A stretch of DNA of 64,000 bases from Pseudoalteromonas luteoviolacea NCIMB 1944 (lineage in GTDB: Bacteria > Pseudomonadota > Gammaproteobacteria > Enterobacterales > Alteromonadaceae). The notes under the pieces are model-generated. The model did no database searches and was not told the DNA's origin. It saw only the letters and a list, made by a program, of their open reading frames with translations. Positions 1 to 9,803 of this stretch are shown here, piece after piece. Location: contig NZ_AUXS01000041.1 of the NCBI RefSeq assembly GCF_001625565.1, positions 1-64,000 on the forward strand, given 5' to 3'. Made by a program: the position numbers and the translations under genes. The first letter of the stretch is position 1; the number at the start of each line of letters is the position of its first letter.

Positions 1-3000
1 TCTGCTTCTAGCTCTGGCTCTAGTTCAGCAAGTGGAGCGCCTTTCGCCTCAGGGATATTTTCATCTTCACCTAGCATGCCATCCAAATGACCTACTTCAA
101 CATTCGAGGTGATAATTGACTCATCCAGCTCAAGGCCAGTTTCAGCTTCTAAACCCGGTGCTTCTTCGCCAATGTCTGCTAAAAGGTCTTCAACATCACT
201 AAGGTCATCTTCACCTTCTGGTTCTGCAAACTCAGTGTCAGCCTCTAAACTGGGTGTTTCTTCGCCAATGTCTGCTAAAAGGTCGTCAACATCACCAAGG
301 TCATCTTCACCTTCTGGCTCTGCCAATTCAGTGTCAGCCTCTAAGCTGGGTGTTTCTTCGCCAATGTCTACTAAAAGGTCGTCAACATCACCAAGATCAT
401 CTTCACCTTCTGGCTCTGCAAACTCAGTGTCAGCCTCTAAACTGGGTTCTTCTTCGCCAATGTCTGCTAAAAGATCTTCAACATCACCAAGGTCATCTTC
501 TGGCTCTGCCAATTCAGCTTCTGGCTCTGCAAACTCTGTGTCAGCCTCTAAGCTGGGTGTCTCTTCACCCATGTCTGCTAAAAGGTCGTCAACATCACCA
601 AGGTCATCGTCAGCTTCTGGCTCTGCAAACTCAGAGTCAGCCTCTAAGCTGGGTGTCTCTTCATCAATGTCTGCTAAAAGGTCGTCAACATCACCAAGGT
701 CATCTTCAACTTCTGGCTCAGCAAACTCAGGGTCAGCCTCTAAGCTGGGTGTCTCTTCATCAATGTCTGCTAAAAGGTCGTCAACATCACCAAGGTCATC
801 TTCAACTTCTGGCTCTGCAAACTCAGGGTCAGCCTCTAAGCTGGGTGTCTCTTCATCAATGTCTGCTAAAAGGTCGTCAACATCTCCAAGGTCATCTTCA
901 GCTTCTGGCTCAGCAAACTCAGAGTCAACCTCTAAGCTGGGTGTTTCTTCACCGATGTCTGCTAAAAGGTCATCAACATCACCAAGGTCATCTTCAGCTT
1001 CTGGCTCTGCAAACTCTGTGTCAGCCTCTAAGCTGGGTGTCTCTTCATCAATGTCTGCTAAAAGGTCATCAACATCACCTAGGTCATCTTCAGCTTCTGG
1101 CTCAGCAAACTCAGGGTCAGCCTCTAAGCTGGGTGCTTCTTCACCGATGTCTGCTAAAAGGTCATCAACATCACCTAGGTCATCTTCAGCTTCTGGCTCA
1201 GCAAACTCTGTATCAGCTTCTAAGCTGGGTGCTTCTTCACCGATGTCTGCTAAAAGGTCATCAACATCACCAAGGTCACCTTCACCTTCTGGCTCAGCAA
1301 ACTCTGTGTCAGCTTCTAAGCTGGGTGTTTCTTCGCCAATGTCTGCTAAAAGGTCATCAACATCACCTAGGTCATCTTCAGCTTCTGGCTCAGCAAACTC
1401 TGTATCAGCTTCTAAGCTGGGTGCTTCTTCACCGATGTCTGCTAAAAGGTCATCAACATCACCAAGGTCACCTTCACCTTCTGGCTCAGCAAACTCTGTG
1501 TCAGTACTTGCTTGAGCTAACAACGCATCAATATCTTCTTCACCTGCAAGATCATTCTCTTGCTCTGCCTGAGATAATAAATCATCGATATCTTGTTGCT
1601 CTTCACTAACTTGTTGCTGCGCATCTTCAAGTAGACCATCAACATCATCTAATTCCAAACCATCTTCTTCGATGCCTAAATCATCTTCATCTAGCGCACC
1701 ATCGAGTAGGTCGTCAATATCGTCAGCACTTAAGATGCTATCACCATCAACGGCTTCTTCAGTAGCCGGAGTTTCTACTTCGGTCTCTTCAATTAAACTA
1801 TCAATGTCGTCTAAATCCAGCTCATCATCACCCGTAGACTCTGGCTCTGGCTCTTCAGCGAGCTCTTCACTTAGCGCAGCAAGTGCATCGTCACTTACAT
1901 CCAAAGTGTCATCTTGCTCATCGCCAACTTCATTGAATAGGTCATCTATATCATCGGCGCTAAGAATATCATCACCGTCTGACGCGGTTTCTTCTACGTC
2001 TAATGTGACTTCATCACCCAGAGCATCATCTGTTGAATCAAAGCTCTGTTGTAAGAAATCATCTATATCGTCTGACGATTCCTCCGTAGACGACTCGTCA
2101 TCAAACACAATGTCGTCATTTAACAAGCTGTCCAACTCGTCCTGATCGAGCGTGCTGCTTCCCGTCTCAAACCCATCATCGTCGTCATCCAATGAATCAA
2201 AAACGATATCATCGTCTTCAGGCAAAATATCATCATCAAGCTGAATACTTTCGTCTAGCGGTGCAACGTCATCTGTGACTGGCATGTCAAGATCAAGCGG
2301 ATCTGCCGCAGCGGCTGCAGCAGCGCCAGTCGCTGCGGCGGCAGCAACTGGTGCTTGAGGTAAGAATTCATCGTCTTCAGTACTCGACTCTGCTGCCTGT
2401 TTACGCTTGCGCATAAAGAACACCAACCCGCCTATAACTAACAGCGCGGGTATTGTTGCAAGCAAGGCAATTACGATGGGGTTAGATAAAGTTTTACTTA
2501 AGCTCGACTCTTGCTCAGCCATTTTGTCCGCTTCTTGCTGTGCAATCATTTCGCTTTGCATATCGATTACAACTTTCAGCTGCTGCTGAATTTCGCTGTC
2601 TTTGCCAAGTTGATCACGGACATTTTGCAATTCATCTGAAATGTCACTGAGCTGCTTTCTAAGTTGGTTATTCTCTTCCAGTATGTCTTCTACATTTTTG
2701 ACTGAAGACTTAAATTGGTTCTGCAAATCCAATAACTTGGAGTCCTGCTCCATTCGCAGGTTTCTTAACTGATTAGTTAGCGCTTTTTGGGCCTGCTCTA
2801 CATCTACTTTACGCGCCTGAGTCACCCGCTTTTGGGCGTCATTTATATCAGACTGGCTCAATGTGCCATTTTTCTTACGTTCCCATAACGCATCATCTTG
2901 ATCTGATTTTTGCTTTGCTATGCCGGGATTAACTCGCCTAATTTCTGCAAGAGTTGGGATACGGAGATACGCCCCATCTCGCATATGGTTGAGGTTTTGG

Positions 3001-3248
3001 TCTAAAAATGCGCTTGGATTTTTATCATAGAGGGCTTTCATCACCTGATAAATAGTGACAGAGTCATCAGGTCTAATTTTTTGCGCTAGGCGCCACAAAG
3101 TATCTGAAGGTCTGATAGGACCAACTGAACGTCCCTCTAGCCCATAATCAACACCTTTGGGACCCTTCAACACTGTGCCATCTTGAGTGTATGCAGGAGA
3201 TGTAATGAAAGCCAATGCTAGGATACAAAATAAGGCTAAACCGCGCAT
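1..3248 (-). CDS. fimV: FimV-like polar hub protein (3' end outside window)
   Basis: The reading frame runs leftward from ATG at 3248 to the window edge with no stop, so the C-terminus is missing. AAGGA lies upstream of the ATG. In order there are a signal peptide, a LysM-like FimV N-terminal region (motif PSDTLWRLAQKIRPDDS), a charged coiled-coil region, one membrane segment (about 2410-2480) followed by RKRKQ, and a very acidic cytoplasmic tail rich in Asp-Asp-Leu. FimV/HubP proteins are inner-membrane polar organisers that bind peptidoglycan through LysM and recruit chemotaxis, flagellar or type IV pilus factors through the acidic tail. asd and pdxB lie upstream in the same direction, as in Shewanella relatives. 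The tail contains 14 tandem repeats (separate entry). The fimV assignment rests on domain order and neighbours. Confidence 0.82.
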   Translation of the reverse strand, partial: MRGLALFCILALAFITSPAYTQDGTVLKGPKGVDYGLEGRSVGPIRPSDTLWRLAQKIRPDDSVTIYQVMKALYDKNPSAFLDQNLNHMRDGAYLRIPTLAEIRRVNPGIAKQKSDQDDALWERKKNGTLSQSDINDAQKRVTQARKVDVEQAQKALTNQLRNLRMEQDSKLLDLQNQFKSSVKNVEDILEENNQLRKQLSDISDELQNVRDQLGKDSEIQQQLKVVIDMQSEMIAQQEADKMAEQESSLSKTLSNPIVIALLATIPALLVIGGLVFFMRKRKQAAESSTEDDEFLPQAPVAAAAATGAAAAAAADPLDLDMPVTDDVAPLDESIQLDDDILPEDDDIVFDSLDDDDDGFETGSSTLDQDELDSLLNDDIVFDDESSTEESSDDIDDFLQQSFDSTDDALGDEVTLDVEETASDGDDILSADDIDDLFNEVGDEQDDTLDVSDDALAALSEELAEEPEPESTGDDELDLDDIDSLIEETEVETPATEEAVDGDSILSADDIDDLLDGALDEDDLGIEEDGLELDDVDGLLEDAQQQVSEEQQDIDDLLSQAEQENDLAGEEDIDALLAQASTDTEFAEPEGEGDLGDVDDLLADIGEEAPSLEADTEFAEPEAEDDLGDVDDLLADIGEETPSLEADTEFAEPEGEGDLGDVDDLLADIGEEAPSLEADTEFAEPEAEDDLGDVDDLLADIGEEAPSLEADPEFAEPEAEDDLGDVDDLLADIDEETPSLEADTEFAEPEAEDDLGDVDDLLADIGEETPSLEVDSEFAEPEAEDDLGDVDDLLADIDEETPSLEADPEFAEPEVEDDLGDVDDLLADIDEETPSLEADPEFAEPEVEDDLGDVDDLLADIDEETPSLEADSEFAEPEADDDLGDVDDLLADMGEETPSLEADTEFAEPEAELAEPEDDLGDVEDLLADIGEEEPSLEADTEFAEPEGEDDLGDVDDLLVDIGEETPSLEADTELAEPEGEDDLGDVDDLLADIGEETPSLEADTEFAEPEGEDDLSDVEDLLADIGEEAPGLEAETGLELDESIITSNVEVGHLDGMLGEDENIPEAKGAPLAELEPELEA
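145..1503 (-). repeat. 96-bp tandem repeats encoding a 32-residue acidic unit in FimV
   Basis: Fourteen head-to-tail units start at 145, 241, 337, 433, 544, 640, 736, 832, 928, 1024, 1120, 1216, 1312 and 1408. Thirteen are exactly 96 bp and one (433-543) is 111 bp, so all stay in frame. On the minus strand each encodes a unit of the pattern LEADTEFAEPEGEDDL-GDVDDLLADIGEETPS. Units differ by only a few substitutions. The frame on the plus strand is also open, but only as a Ser-rich mirror of the repeat. Confidence 0.95.
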
Positions 3249-3475
3249 GCTGTTCCTTTGTTTAAGGTGACCACTTACTCAACCAGTAAGTGAATAATAA
3301 ATTTGCTCATCTTTGCTTTTTGCAAGCTCTATTCCAATTGCAAACTATAAACCAGTTATAAGGGAATATCCATTGTCTGTGTATTGATTCTTAACATTGC
3401 ACTAATACTTTATAATTAGAATGAAATTGTTTTATAAATCAGGGAGGTGGTAAAAGAAGGATTTGTGTAAGTAGT

Positions 3476-3506
3476 GAGGCAAAATGCTGCCATCGCATTT
3501 TGCCTC
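3476..3506 (-). terminator. Strong hairpin just downstream of asd
   Basis: GAGGCAAAATGC at 3476-3487 pairs perfectly with GCATTTTGCCTC at 3495-3506 around a 7-nt loop. It begins about 9 bp after the asd stop. There is no clean U-run after the stem in the asd direction, so it may stabilise the 3' end or work with Rho. Confidence 0.55.
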
Positions 3507-3515
3507 AAAGTACTA

Positions 3516-4532
3516 CTAAAGATAGTTTGCAACTAGTTCTTCTGCTATTTGAACACTGTTTGTTGCTGCGCCTTTACGCGTGTTGTCAGATACAACCCAC
3601 AAATTTAACCCCATTGGATGTGAGATATCCGCGCGTAATCGTCCCACATAAACGGTATCATTACCGCTCGCATCACTCACAGGCGTTGGGTAATCTTCTT
3701 CGCCTTCAATCAACTCAATACCTGGAGCATCAGTAAGTAATTGCTTAATATGCTCTAAATCGTATGGCATACGCGTTTCTAAGTGGATCGCTTCAGCATG
3801 ACCAAAAAACACAGGAACACGCACAGCGGTTGGATTGACCATCACACTGCTATCACCCAATATTTTTTGAGTCTCCCAAACCATTTTCATTTCTTCTTTG
3901 GTGTAACCATTTTCCTGAAATGCATCAATTTGTGGGATCACGTTGAATGCAATTTGCTTCGGAAAAACTTCGTTTTCCATTGGTCTTGCATTCATTAGGT
4001 TTGCTGTTTGTTTTGCTAGTTCATCGACCGCTTCTTTTCCCGCACCTGAAACGGCTTGGTATGTTGAAACATTTATACGGTCAATGCCATAGGCATCATA
4101 AATCGGCTTTAATGCCACCAGCATTTGAATTGTTGAACAATTTGGATTAGCGATAATATTGCGATTTCTGAAATCTGCAAGGCTAGCTGCATTTACTTCA
4201 GGTACAACAAGTGGCACGTCATAGTCATATCTAAAATGCGATGTATTGTCTATCACAACACAGCCTGCTTCGGCTGCTATCGGCGCATATTTTTCGGAAA
4301 CGCTCCCACCTGCGGAGAACAAACCGATATGTGCTTGCGCAAAGTCAAATTCTTCCACATCTAAAACAGTGACTTTTTCGCCCATAAAATCGATTTCTTC
4401 ACCTGCACTGCGGCTGCTAGCAAGGGGATAAAGCTTGTCGACCGGAAACTTTCTTTCTGCCAACGTTTCAATGATTTGCTTACCTACTAGGCCAGTTGCA
4501 CCCAGTACCGCCACGTTAAATTTCTGCGACAT
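3516..4532 (-). CDS. asd: Aspartate-semialdehyde dehydrogenase
   Basis: This 338-residue enzyme reduces beta-aspartyl phosphate to aspartate semialdehyde with NADPH, the branch point to lysine/diaminopimelate, threonine and methionine. It has the N-terminal nucleotide motif GATGLVG (11-17), the catalytic cysteine in NPNCSTIQ (C132), the YQAVSGAG substrate motif (Q159) and the RVPVFFGHAE active-site region (H245). Its length is normal for the short-type ASADH family. The start ATG lies 2 bp after the pdxB stop, so the two are probably cotranscribed. A usg-type paralogue without activity is less likely because Cys and His are both present. Confidence 0.93.
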   Translation of the reverse strand: MSQKFNVAVLGATGLVGKQIIETLAERKFPVDKLYPLASSRSAGEEIDFMGEKVTVLDVEEFDFAQAHIGLFSAGGSVSEKYAPIAAEAGCVVIDNTSHFRYDYDVPLVVPEVNAASLADFRNRNIIANPNCSTIQMLVALKPIYDAYGIDRINVSTYQAVSGAGKEAVDELAKQTANLMNARPMENEVFPKQIAFNVIPQIDAFQENGYTKEEMKMVWETQKILGDSSVMVNPTAVRVPVFFGHAEAIHLETRMPYDLEHIKQLLTDAPGIELIEGEEDYPTPVSDASGNDTVYVGRLRADISHPMGLNLWVVSDNTRKGAATNSVQIAEELVANYL

Positions 4533-4534
4533 AT

Positions 4535-5665
4535 TTATTCCTCATTCATTTCTACTTGAAAGCCGAGCTGCTGCAACCTCTGTGTATGTGCCAACGGCGT
4601 CGATACCTTCAATGTTGAGAACTCTCTTCTCGGAGGGTATTGTTTGCGTAACACGTCAAACCCCTGACTTTCTAAATTGGCTCGCATTAAACCATTATCA
4701 CGGCGAATATCATAGATCATATGGACAATACGACCATAATCTCTTTGGCAAAATGTACTATTGAGATGGCATTGACTTAGAGCTGGTATTGGTAAAAATG
4801 CTTCCAGCTGTTTAGTCGCCTCAACCCCCAGTGTTCTACACAATGCCTGATAGAGCATTTGCGTACCCCGCGCTTTGCCTTCTAGGGTATGCCCAGCAAT
4901 ATGAACTGACGTATACAAGCAATGCGGTATGAGTTCGGTCAGAATATTTGGCTCGTTTTCCCATACATCGAGTATCAATTCCAGTGCTTGACCTGACGTC
5001 TTTGCATTTAACAGAGCCTGATTATCAATAACATCTCCGCGACTCGCATTAATAACTAGCATGCCGGGTTTAAGCTTTTTAATTCTGTCAACGTTTAGTA
5101 AATGTTTGGTTTGATGTGCGCCCGTTTTTATTAGTGGCACATGAAATGTAACAAAATCCGCTGATTCAAGCGCGGAATCAATATTAACATGCTCCGGCAG
5201 GGTTCCCTGTTCTGCTCGAATAGGGTCGCACAAAATTAACTCTATACCACTGTGTGCTAATTTTTCTCGCAAACAGTTTCCAATATTACCCATTCCGACA
5301 ATCGCCAGCTTTTTGCCGCGTAACTCAACATCTCGATCTTGGCTATATGCATATAAAGCGCTTATCACGTATTCAGCAACTGCGACAGCATTGCACCCTG
5401 GTGCACTCGAAAACGCAATTTCACGCTCAGCTAGGTATGTCTGATCGATGTGATCAACGCCTATCGTAGCCGTACCAACAAACTTAAGCTTGTCCGCTTT
5501 GTTTAGCAACTGCTGGTCAACTTGCGTAATTGAACGAGTTAACAAAACATCTGCTTCTTGCACCTGCTCAGCAGTAATATTGCGCCCATCAAAGCGCACT
5601 ACTTCACCAAAGCTTGAGAAAAACTCTTCCACCAAAGGCATATTTTGATCAGCCAAGATCTTCAT
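4535..5665 (-). CDS. pdxB: Erythronate-4-phosphate dehydrogenase
   Basis: This 376-residue member of the D-isomer-specific 2-hydroxyacid dehydrogenases oxidises 4-phospho-erythronate in pyridoxal 5'-phosphate synthesis. The Rossmann motif GMGNIG is at 124-129 and the catalytic set is R209 (NASRGDVID), E238 and H255 (SVHIAGHT). A C-terminal PdxB dimerisation domain (PRREF near 350) separates it from SerA and other relatives. I chose ATG at 5665 (MKILADQN, as in known PdxB) with AGGAA upstream, rather than an upstream in-frame start at 5689. asd follows 2 bp downstream. Confidence 0.94.
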   Translation of the reverse strand: MKILADQNMPLVEEFFSSFGEVVRFDGRNITAEQVQEADVLLTRSITQVDQQLLNKADKLKFVGTATIGVDHIDQTYLAEREIAFSSAPGCNAVAVAEYVISALYAYSQDRDVELRGKKLAIVGMGNIGNCLREKLAHSGIELILCDPIRAEQGTLPEHVNIDSALESADFVTFHVPLIKTGAHQTKHLLNVDRIKKLKPGMLVINASRGDVIDNQALLNAKTSGQALELILDVWENEPNILTELIPHCLYTSVHIAGHTLEGKARGTQMLYQALCRTLGVEATKQLEAFLPIPALSQCHLNSTFCQRDYGRIVHMIYDIRRDNGLMRANLESQGFDVLRKQYPPRREFSTLKVSTPLAHTQRLQQLGFQVEMNEE

Positions 5666-5723
5666 TAAAATTATTCCTAAACATCGCACGGAGCTATATT
5701 GTAACCCACCTGTCGCACAGACC

Positions 5724-6014
5724 CTAGTTTCGCTTTGCTCCTATGCCTAGCGCGACAAACATCAAACAAAGTAAAAACAACACTAACAATTTAACACTTG
5801 GCTGTTCTGCAACATTTACCAAAGGGCTAAACACAAAAGCCTGAACATTACACCACGCCAAAAAAAATGCCGTATATTGCGCGCCACCATAGGCGTAACA
5901 CGCGCAAACTACACTACTGAGACAGTTAATAAAAACGGCGTACTCAAAAGCTTCGACACTCAATAACATCGAAGTAAACGTAATGACAATGATACATATA
6001 TTCCCCAATTGCAT
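5724..6014 (-). CDS. Small hydrophobic membrane protein, unknown
   Basis: The 96-residue product is nearly all hydrophobic, with about four membrane segments (roughly 4-24, 27-43, 47-64 and 74-91) and a short basic C-terminus (GAKRN). The ATG is preceded by an excellent ribosome site (AAGGAGG about 8 bp upstream), which supports a real gene. It ends about 60 bp before pdxB and may share its transcript. Its 5' side faces the fadE control region. I do not recognise the family and assign no function. Confidence 0.7.
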   Translation of the reverse strand: MQLGNICIIVITFTSMLLSVEAFEYAVFINCLSSVVCACYAYGGAQYTAFFLAWCNVQAFVFSPLVNVAEQPSVKLLVLFLLCLMFVALGIGAKRN

Positions 6015-6157
6015 AAGTAACCCCTCCTTAGGTCTTTTTTGTAATATAGATAAGTTTACAAAATTGGCAATTGAACAATTTTTAAGTCCAACATTGCACT
6101 GGTATGGTCAAAATTTGGCTTCTAAAATGTTAAATGGGAGGCTTTTTTGCTTGAAAT

Positions 6158-6200
6158 AGCTGGTCAGACAAGCTAGCCTAATCATGTGGTCAGACCTCTA
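6158..6200 (+). promoter_or_regulatory. Two FadR-type operators upstream of fadE
   Basis: AGCTGGTCAGACAAGCT at 6158-6174 is an almost perfect 17-bp palindrome matching the E. coli FadR pattern (CTGGTCNGAC core). A second copy, ATGTGGTCAGACCTCTA at 6184-6200, has the same TGGTCAGAC core. Their centres are 26 bp apart, and the second ends a few bases before the fadE ribosome site. FadR represses beta-oxidation genes until long-chain acyl-CoA appears, which fits the gene that follows. Confidence 0.8.
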
Positions 6201-6215
6201 ATAAGGAAGAACAAC

Positions 6216-8666
6216 ATGACACTTTTATTCACTATCGCTTTGATAGCACTGGTCAGCGCGGCCTGTTATCATCGCGCCAGCTGGAATACCTGCCTAGGTG
6301 TTGCAGCGACAACGTTACTCGTTGGCACTTTTGCCGACGCTTTTGGGGCTTTGTCTTGGCTTATCTTCTTGGCCATTGCAATTCCATTTTCAGTCACCAA
6401 TATCCGTCAACAATATATAGTTGCACCACTGTTCAAGGCGTTTAAAAAAGTAACGCCCACGATGTCAGAAACTGAAAAATCAGCAATCGACGCGGGGACA
6501 ACTTGGTGGGAAGCGGATTTATTTTGCGGCAACCCGAATTGGAATAAATTACATCAATTTGCAAAACCAAGACTCACCGCAGAGGAGCAAGCTTTCTTAA
6601 ACGGTCCAGTTGAGGAAGTATGTGCCATGCTAGATGACTGGGAAGCTACGCACGAATTAACCGATTTACCGCAAGAAGTATGGCAGTATTTAAAGGACAA
6701 TAAGTTCTTTGCCATGATTATCAAAAAGCAATATGGCGGCCTCGAGTTTTCAGCTTACGCACAATCCTGTGTGTTACAAAAGTTAACCAGTAAATCATTA
6801 TTACTTTCTTCGATTGTGGGCGTGCCTAATTCACTCGGTCCAGGCGAACTATTGCAACACTATGGAACGCAAGAGCAAAAAGACCACTACTTGCCACGTT
6901 TAGCAGCTGGCGACGAGATCCCATGCTTTGCATTAACATCACCCGAAGCTGGCTCAGACGCCTCATCTATTCCTGACTTTGGGGTGGTATGTAAAGGTGA
7001 GTGGGAAGGCAAAGAGACACTGGGGATCCGCTTAACGTGGAACAAGCGTTACATTACACTTGCGCCAGTATCAACCGTACTTGGCCTCGCTTTTAAAATG
7101 CAAGACCCAGATGGCTTGCTTGGTGATAAAGAAGACATAGGTATCACCTGTGCACTTATTCCAACCTCTATGCCTGGCGTTGAAATTGGTCGTCGCCACT
7201 TTCCATTAAACGTGCCTTTCCAAAATGGACCGACACGCGGTAAAGACGTATTTGTGCCACTCGACTTTATAATTGGTGGCCCTAAAATGGCAGGACAAGG
7301 TTGGCGTATGCTGGTCGAATGTTTATCCGTTGGCCGTGTTATTACCCTACCTTCCAACTCCACTGGTGGCATCAAAACACTGGCGCTCGCCAGCGGTGCA
7401 TACAGCCGTATTCGTCGCCAATTTAAGCTACCAATCGGAAAAATGGAAGGTATCGAAGAGGCACTATCGAAGCTTGGTGGCTATGCCTATAGTAGTGACG
7501 CAGCACTAAGCATGTCGACAGGGGCAGTTGACTCAGGGGAAAAACCGTCTGTAATTTCGGCCATTCTTAAATACCATTTGACAGAGCAAATGCGTGCTTC
7601 CACGATTCACGCTATGGACATTCATGGTGGTAAGGGCATTTGTTTAGGGCCAAATAACTACCTTGGCAGAGGCTATCAGGGTGCGCCTATCGCGATCACC
7701 GTAGAAGGGGCCAACATCCTTACGCGTAACATGATCATCTATGGTCAAGGTGCGATTCGTTGCCATCCGTTTGTACTTGCTGAACTAAACGCCTGTAATA
7801 TCAAAGATAAGCAAGAAGCACTAGACAGTTTTGACCAGGCCTTAATGGGCCATATTGGTTTCACTATCTCTAATTTAGTGCGCACCAAGTGGTTAGCATT
7901 AACTGGTGGGCGTTTTACAAGCGTACCATTTAACGACGAAACCGCTGATTACTATCGAATCGCCGCTCGATACAGTGCATCGTTAGCATTGATGTCAGAT
8001 ATCTGTATGGCTGTATTTGGTGGATCTCTGAAGCGCAAAGAGCGTATTTCTGCGCGACTTGGAGATTTGTTGAGTTACTTATACCTCGTATCCGCCACAC
8101 TGAAACGATACAACGATGAAGGTCGCAAAAAAGAAGATCTGCCTCTGGTTAAATGGGCGTGTCAGGAACACTTATACCTCTGTCAACGTGCATTAGCTGA
8201 TCTTATCAACAATATGCCGTCAATGGCATTACGCGGTGCTCTCAAGCTAGTTTTATTTCCATTCGGCCGTCCAGTGCGTAAGCCTACCGACGAAATGGAA
8301 CATGACATCGCGAAACTATTGCAAACACCAAATGAGACGCGTGATCGCCTTGCCAATTACATCTACACCACTGATGAACCTCTAAATCTAATTGGCAAGC
8401 AGGAGCAAACACTAAAAGACATCTTGGCTGTAGAGCCTATTTTCGACAAAGTATGTCGTGCCAAAGGACAAAAGCTGCCATTTATGCAGCTAGACAAAGT
8501 CGCCCAAATGGGGTTGGAAAGTGGCATATTAACGCAGCAAGAAGCAGACAGCCTCGCCGCTGTTGAGGCTCAGCGATTGGCTGTAATTAATGTCGATGAT
8601 TTCGACCCAGCCGAGTTACTGGCAGGAAAAGCGCGCATAATGGATAAAAACGCCGACGCAGCCTAA
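6216..8666 (+). CDS. fadE: Acyl-CoA dehydrogenase FadE
   Basis: The 816-residue product matches the long FadE type (E. coli FadE 814 residues). It catalyses the first, FAD-dependent step of fatty acid beta-oxidation, acyl-CoA to trans-2-enoyl-CoA. There are N-terminal hydrophobic segments (residues 1-60), an acyl-CoA dehydrogenase core with [12 protein letters not shown] and [25 protein letters not shown], and the long C-terminal extension typical of FadE. I chose ATG at 6216 (AAGGAAGA just upstream) over GTG at 6186, because the GTG start would lie inside the second FadR-like operator. A Rho-independent terminator follows. Confidence 0.95.
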   Translation: MTLLFTIALIALVSAACYHRASWNTCLGVAATTLLVGTFADAFGALSWLIFLAIAIPFSVTNIRQQYIVAPLFKAFKKVTPTMSETEKSAIDAGTTWWEADLFCGNPNWNKLHQFAKPRLTAEEQAFLNGPVEEVCAMLDDWEATHELTDLPQEVWQYLKDNKFFAMIIKKQYGGLEFSAYAQSCVLQKLTSKSLLLSSIVGVPNSLGPGELLQHYGTQEQKDHYLPRLAAGDEIPCFALTSPEAGSDASSIPDFGVVCKGEWEGKETLGIRLTWNKRYITLAPVSTVLGLAFKMQDPDGLLGDKEDIGITCALIPTSMPGVEIGRRHFPLNVPFQNGPTRGKDVFVPLDFIIGGPKMAGQGWRMLVECLSVGRVITLPSNSTGGIKTLALASGAYSRIRRQFKLPIGKMEGIEEALSKLGGYAYSSDAALSMSTGAVDSGEKPSVISAILKYHLTEQMRASTIHAMDIHGGKGICLGPNNYLGRGYQGAPIAITVEGANILTRNMIIYGQGAIRCHPFVLAELNACNIKDKQEALDSFDQALMGHIGFTISNLVRTKWLALTGGRFTSVPFNDETADYYRIAARYSASLALMSDICMAVFGGSLKRKERISARLGDLLSYLYLVSATLKRYNDEGRKKEDLPLVKWACQEHLYLCQRALADLINNMPSMALRGALKLVLFPFGRPVRKPTDEMEHDIAKLLQTPNETRDRLANYIYTTDEPLNLIGKQEQTLKDILAVEPIFDKVCRAKGQKLPFMQLDKVAQMGLESGILTQQEADSLAAVEAQRLAVINVDDFDPAELLAGKARIMDKNADAA

Positions 8667-8686
8667 CTATTAAATTACAGTCTAAC

Positions 8687-8714
8687 AAAAGGCCGGTATC
8701 ACCGGCCTTTTTTA
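8687..8714 (+). terminator. Rho-independent terminator after fadE
   Basis: GGCCGGT (8691-8697), loop ATC, ACCGGCC (8701-8707) and a following T-run. The upstream A-run makes it usable by the leftward gene that converges from the right as well. Confidence 0.9.
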
Positions 8715-8717
8715 TAT

Positions 8718-9794
8718 TTAACTCACCAGTACTTTCGCCAGCATAATGGCGACCACAGAAACGGCCCAAACTAATGCAAGGTATCGAGCCGAATGCAGAA
8801 TGACCCACATCAAAACAGGCGTGACCAAAACCGTCAGTACCTCGAAAAGCCCCAAACCAAAGATGCCGATACCACTGATCCAAACTGTGAGCGTAACACT
8901 AAGCACAACAACACATTGGCTGCGGTGCACGCCTTCTAATTTCGATATGCTAGACCAAAACCGATGGAACTGACGCACCTGTTTGTTAGTATCAATTAAT
9001 AACGTCCCCCACCAAAGTACCGTAAATAGTTGTGCCATAACTACATAGTAACTTTTTAGGTCAGGACGCTCGGTAACGATTACCCACGTGCACCAATAAG
9101 TAAGTATTGTCATCCCTAGTCGCCAGATCAGGACCCATGGCTGCTCAATAACCCACTGCAACCAATATGTGTAGGTTGATATGTGCCTAAGTTTAATTCC
9201 TTGATAACTGCTCGGTAGAAACAAAGAAAGCAACAGCACTGCAAACAATCCAGCGTAATATACGGTGATCTGCTCGATCAACAAGGCCATTGCAAATGCG
9301 CTAACTAGCACAGCAAGCAAAGCTATTGGCCGATACAAGAGCGTCATTGCAAGACCAAGTTGTGCCGCCATAAAAAATAATAAATGGGGGACTTGCATCA
9401 CATTTTGCCAGCCCATCGCCAGAGCCATAGCAAGTGCAGCTAAAAATAGCACATGACAAATTAACAGCAGCCCTTGATCAGCAATCAACTTATGAAATCG
9501 TGAGGTTAATATCGAACTATGATAGTTTCGGTGTGTTGTATCCAATACTGCGCTTTTTACAGTTTGCAGTAGTAAACTCTGTAGCAACAAAAAGCCAAAA
9601 GTGACCCGTATCACCTCTGAGTCCGTTTCGTATTGAACAATTTTCCCCAACGCAAAAAACACCCCCATTGCCAAACTCGGCACATATATGAAAAACAGTG
9701 TGCCAAGCAAGAGTGAAAACTCTGCCAACTGCTGGCGAAGTGCTTTGAGTTCAATCCGAAATGCAGTTAAACGATATCGATAATAGTGAATCAA
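8718..9794 (-). CDS. Probable ABC transporter membrane subunit
   Basis: The 358-residue protein has about ten hydrophobic helices and no known catalytic motif. It follows a small ABC ATPase and is probably its permease; the substrate is unknown. The only plausible start is TTG at 9794. It is preceded by AAGGAGG (9799-9805), and the ATPase stop codon (TAA, 9804-9806) overlaps the first base pairs of this ribosome site, so translation of the two is probably coupled. The gene converges on the fadE terminator. It is not an obvious ABC2-family match by eye, so the permease call rests mainly on context. Confidence 0.65.
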   Translation of the reverse strand: MIHYYRYRLTAFRIELKALRQQLAEFSLLLGTLFFIYVPSLAMGVFFALGKIVQYETDSEVIRVTFGFLLLQSLLLQTVKSAVLDTTHRNYHSSILTSRFHKLIADQGLLLICHVLFLAALAMALAMGWQNVMQVPHLLFFMAAQLGLAMTLLYRPIALLAVLVSAFAMALLIEQITVYYAGLFAVLLLSLFLPSSYQGIKLRHISTYTYWLQWVIEQPWVLIWRLGMTILTYWCTWVIVTERPDLKSYYVVMAQLFTVLWWGTLLIDTNKQVRQFHRFWSSISKLEGVHRSQCVVVLSVTLTVWISGIGIFGLGLFEVLTVLVTPVLMWVILHSARYLALVWAVSVVAIMLAKVLVS

Positions 9795-9803
9795 GCCCCC
9801 TCC

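Noticed and set aside
109-1609. Two long plus-strand ORFs (468 and 451 residues, Ser-rich and Leu/Gln/His-rich)
   Set aside because: They are mirror frames of the in-frame 96-bp repeats of fimV on the other strand; no ribosome site, no promoter, and composition dictated by the repeat.
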